Under the pieces are notes generated by a model. That model was not told where the DNA came from. It ran no database searches and saw only the letters and a program-made list of their open reading frames with translations. This document shows, in pieces, positions 4,407 to 6,353 of a stretch of 6,353 nt of DNA; within the stretch, counting starts at the first letter, position 1, and the number at the start of each line of letters is the position of its first letter. The DNA lies in contig DCOU01000136.1 in NCBI GenBank assembly GCA_002322525.1, forward strand, positions 7,708-14,060. Reading direction: 5' to 3'. Both the position numbers and the translations under genes were made by a program. The DNA comes from Candidatus Omnitrophica bacterium UBA1562 (GTDB lineage: Bacteria; Omnitrophota; Gorgyraeia; Gygaellales; Profunditerraquicolaceae).

Positions 4407-5594
4407 TTAACAATTAGGAATTGAAGAAATCTGGGTTCCTGGATAATAATATCCGAGAATCTGCTTGTAGGTGTAGCCTTGTTTTGCCATAAAATAAGCG
4501 CCCCACTGGCAAAGGCCTACGCCATGGCCCCAGCCAAAACCTTCAAACACTATATCGTGGTCAATTACTTTTACCTGAAAATTTGTGCTTTTAATTACAT
4601 TGGGGCCGAGCGTATTTCTAAAATCCTTGGCTGAAATTTTCATATCTTTTTTATCGTCCACTATTTTTAGGTCTGTAATACGGTTAGATTTGTCCCTGCC
4701 CAGTATCAAGATATCTTTTATATTCTCTATTCTTAAGCCGCCCTTTGCCAATGCATCTTTGACTTCTTCCTGCGATAAAACATTGTGCCATTTAAAATGC
4801 GGGGAATCCTGGCAAAAATTACAAACGACTCCCTTAAGGGGGGGTATATCTATATTCCAAAGCAAAACAGCATCATCCGTATGACCGCCGCATGTAGCAT
4901 GATAAAAGGCAGGAAAAATCTTTCCCTGGTAAGTAAGAACTAGACCTGCCGTCTCATCCACTACTTTATTTATCCGGTAACGTTCAGCAGCCCTTCCCCC
5001 ATATAACTGAGAATATACATCGCTGGTTAAATCAAAATCTTTTTGAGCATTTTCCTGCATTTTATAAAACGCGAATGTGCGAAATACTATTACCTGCGCC
5101 TTTAATGAATCGATCGGCCAGTAATGCGATGTCTCTCTCACAGATATTCCTTTGACGTAATCCTCTAAGTCAATATAATTAATCACTGACAGTTTCGTAT
5201 TATCTTTTATGAGTTGGACATCTCCCCTGAATACACGGCCATTAATAATAATAGACTCGGCGTAATACGGTTTAATAAAAAGTTTATTTGTGTTACATCT
5301 TATATTTCCCAGCAATAATCCTTGGCTATATACCGTAACAGTTGTATTCAGGTTTTTACCGCGGTTTAAAACCTTATTGCTTGTTGAGTCAATGATTTCG
5401 TAAGAGCCCTTTATCTTAAGCCTCAAATAAGAAACATCCTGAAAAATAGCTACCCGGATATAACGCGGCGCTTGGGCAAAAGAATGGTGCTGAGTTATGA
5501 GTGCTGAGTTATGAGTTAAAAATAAAAAAACGATTAAACTTATAACCCATAACTTATAACTTATAATTTTTTTTAACGGCGAGACCATAGCCAA
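4407..5594 (-). CDS. SpoIID/LytB domain protein, probably exported and acting on peptidoglycan
   Basis: This 395-residue protein belongs to the SpoIID/LytB family, whose characterised member SpoIID is a lytic transglycosylase that cuts stem-less glycan strands; in non-sporulating bacteria relatives are probably cell-wall enzymes or their modulators. A basic N-terminus (MVSPLKK), a hydrophobic run (LWVISLIVFLFL, 16-26) and SFAQA suggest a signal peptide cut near residue 42. The domain is recognised by VINYIDLEDYVKGISVRE with E154 at the position of the SpoIID catalytic Glu, LKAQVIVFRTFA, FYHATCGGHT (H232, C235, H238), two further cysteines at 258 and 261, and the closing GWGHGVGLCQWGA (354-366) and YYPGT. 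The start at 5594 overlaps the DUF2905 gene by 22 bases; ATG at 5588 is an alternative. Most of the signal peptide is encoded by inverted 7-base repeats. There are no other sporulation genes here, so a role in sporulation is not implied. Confidence 0.9.
   Translation of the reverse strand: MAMVSPLKKIISYKLWVISLIVFLFLTHNSALITQHHSFAQAPRYIRVAIFQDVSYLRLKIKGSYEIIDSTSNKVLNRGKNLNTTVTVYSQGLLLGNIRCNTNKLFIKPYYAESIIINGRVFRGDVQLIKDNTKLSVINYIDLEDYVKGISVRETSHYWPIDSLKAQVIVFRTFAFYKMQENAQKDFDLTSDVYSQLYGGRAAERYRINKVVDETAGLVLTYQGKIFPAFYHATCGGHTDDAVLLWNIDIPPLKGVVCNFCQDSPHFKWHNVLSQEEVKDALAKGGLRIENIKDILILGRDKSNRITDLKIVDDKKDMKISAKDFRNTLGPNVIKSTNFQVKVIDHDIVFEGFGWGHGVGLCQWGAYFMAKQGYTYKQILGYYYPGTQISSIPNC
5487..5566. 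repeat. Two facing arrays of 7-base repeats encoding the SpoIID signal peptide
   Basis: The left arm is GTGCTGAGTTATGA twice (5487-5514), that is four 7-base units. The right arm is CTTATAA, CCCATAA, CTTATAA, CTTATAA (5539-5566). Between them is a 24-base A/T-rich loop. The arms are imperfect reverse complements (GTTATGAG with CTTATAAC). It encodes residues 10-36 of the SpoIID-domain protein. Confidence 0.88.
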
Positions 5595-5788
5595 AATATT
5601 AGAGAAAGGATAATACTGATTAATATTGAAGTCATAATCGGAAAATAAAAAGTAAAATTTTTCTTTTGAATATATATATCTCCTGGTAGCTTACCTATAA
5701 AAGGTATCTTATTCGTAAAATTCAATAATACGCCTATGCCTATTAAAATAACCCCAAAAATAATTAACGTTTTGGCGATTGCCTGCAT
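5573..5788 (-). CDS. DUF2905 family small membrane protein
   Basis: A 71-residue protein of unknown function. It has two membrane segments (about residues 7-24 and 51-68) separated by the diagnostic DUF2905 stretch, including IPFIGKLPGDIYI and KKNFTFYFP (28-50), and ends with a positive tail (SRR). The ATG at 5788 gives MQAIAKTLII, as in relatives. An in-frame GTG at 5833 would add 15 residues (MSGTVPFGESPLQAT), but these are encoded by a palindromic repeat and are not family-like. The 3' end overlaps the SpoIID-domain gene, and queH lies 49 bases upstream. In my recollection this protein is often encoded beside ruvB, queH, spoIID-like and queA genes, so the neighbourhood supports the call but does not reveal a job. 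Confidence 0.9.
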   Translation of the reverse strand: MQAIAKTLIIFGVILIGIGVLLNFTNKIPFIGKLPGDIYIQKKNFTFYFPIMTSILISIILSLIFWLWSRR

Positions 5789-5799
5789 CGTTGCTTGTA

Positions 5800-5828
5800 A
5801 GGGACTCTCCCCGAAGGGAACTGTCCCT
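5800..5828. repeat. REP-like palindrome between queH and the DUF2905 gene
   Basis: AGGGAC (5800-5805) pairs with GTCCCT (5823-5828), and TCCC (5808-5811) with GGGA (5816-5819) around a CGAA loop. It occupies much of the 49-base gap. If read in frame from a GTG it encodes SGTVPFGESPL, a string I associate with similar palindromes in other bacterial genomes. There is no T-run, so it is not a terminator. Confidence 0.7.
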
Positions 5829-5837
5829 GACACATTG

Positions 5838-6353
5838 TTATTTCTTACTGTACCTCTCTATTTCTGAATATATACATCCGCAATACTTCTGGCAATATAT
5901 ACCTTTAGCCTTTGCTTCCTCATGCGCTTTTCTAAATCCCGGACGAAAATCTTCATAATAAAACTCTATTTCTTCGGCGTTGGCAATGTCACTACCTATC
6001 TTCTTTAATAGTTCCTGATCCTGATAAGGGCTGACTAATAAAGTGGTAGAAAAATGACTAAATCCTTTTTCTTTCGCAATCTTAGCCGTTAGTTTTAGCC
6101 GTAGAGACCAACAGGCAAGACATCTGCCGTTTTTTTCTTTAAGATTTACTGCCTGAAAGAATTCGGCAGGGTTGTATTCCGGATAAATGACCTCAATATT
6201 ATTCAACTTAATAAAATTTTCTACTGCCTGCCTCCTGTTTTGATATTCCGCAAAGGGATGGATATTCGGATTATAAAAAAGCCCTCTAACCTCAAACCCC
6301 TTCTCTTTTAATCTCTCTAGAGGATATATTAAACACGGCGCACAGCAGGTATG
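5838..6353 (-). CDS. queH: Epoxyqueuosine reductase QueH, 5' end cut by window edge
   Basis: QueH (formerly DUF208) reduces epoxyqueuosine to queuosine in tRNA and is unrelated to the cobalamin-dependent QueG. The frame is open to the right edge, giving 171 residues; the first visible one is the His of HTCCAPC, normally only a few residues from the start, so almost the whole protein is present. Cysteines expected for iron-sulfur and catalytic roles are visible: the CC pair and C7 in HTCCAPC, CLAC at 78-81, and YCQKYCGC at 153-160. LIYPLERLKEKGFEV and LFYNPNIHPFAEYQ are typical of the family. A shorter frame starting at a TTG (6206) can be read but would lose the first cysteine motif and must be wrong. 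The gene completes the last three steps of queuosine synthesis together with queA and tgt in this window. Confidence 0.95.
   Translation of the reverse strand, partial: HTCCAPCLIYPLERLKEKGFEVRGLFYNPNIHPFAEYQNRRQAVENFIKLNNIEVIYPEYNPAEFFQAVNLKEKNGRCLACWSLRLKLTAKIAKEKGFSHFSTTLLVSPYQDQELLKKIGSDIANAEEIEFYYEDFRPGFRKAHEEAKAKGIYCQKYCGCIYSEIERYSKK

Noticed and set aside
4585..4884. Plus-strand frame of 99 codons
   Set aside because: It lies opposite the conserved SpoIID domain coding sequence.
4407..5594. Evidence for endospore formation
   Set aside because: SpoIID/LytB domains occur widely in non-sporulating bacteria, and no other sporulation gene is present.
5789..5833. GTG at 5833 as start of the DUF2905 gene
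   Set aside because: The added residues are encoded by a palindromic repeat and do not match the family; ATG at 5788 gives the normal length.
5838..6206. TTG at 6206 as start of queH
   Set aside because: The frame continues to the window edge and includes the essential HTCCAPC motif upstream.

Overview
All recognisable genes lie on the minus strand and read right to left, with almost no free space between them. The order in transcription direction is queH (5' end off the right edge), a DUF2905 membrane protein, a SpoIID/LytB-domain exported protein, queA, tgt, trmD, rplS and rnhB (3' end off the left edge). No RNA gene, transposase, CRISPR array or convincing promoter is visible.

The organism looks like a free-living bacterium of moderate-to-low GC with a cell envelope and full tRNA modification. 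The mixture of a Firmicutes-style block (QueH, DUF2905, SpoIID, QueA, Tgt) with trmD-rplS-rnhB, the shortage of Shine-Dalgarno sites and the many small palindromic repeats resemble uncultured lineages such as Omnitrophota. That placement is an impression from gene order and repeat style; no marker gene here proves it.

Functionally, Tgt puts preQ1 into tRNA position 34, QueA adds the epoxycyclopentanediol from S-adenosylmethionine, and QueH reduces epoxyqueuosine to queuosine, so the last three steps of queuosine formation are in one transcription unit. TrmD (m1G37 of tRNA), ribosomal protein L19 and RNase HII form a second, translation and housekeeping block. The SpoIID-like and DUF2905 proteins act at the envelope.

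The unusual content is between and inside these genes. Nearly every junction carries inverted repeats: four hairpins in a row fill the tgt-queA spacer; arrays of 8-base units facing each other fill the trmD-tgt spacer; similar 7-base arrays encode the SpoIID signal peptide; 7-base repeats sit in a TrmD loop; an 8-base array forms the C-terminal end of L19; and two copies of an element with ACCCCGTTAG ends occur, one between genes and one in frame inside queA. At least two, possibly three, types of non-autonomous repeat seem to have spread through spacers, protein ends and loops of essential genes while keeping the reading frames open. This is the best candidate for something undescribed in the window.
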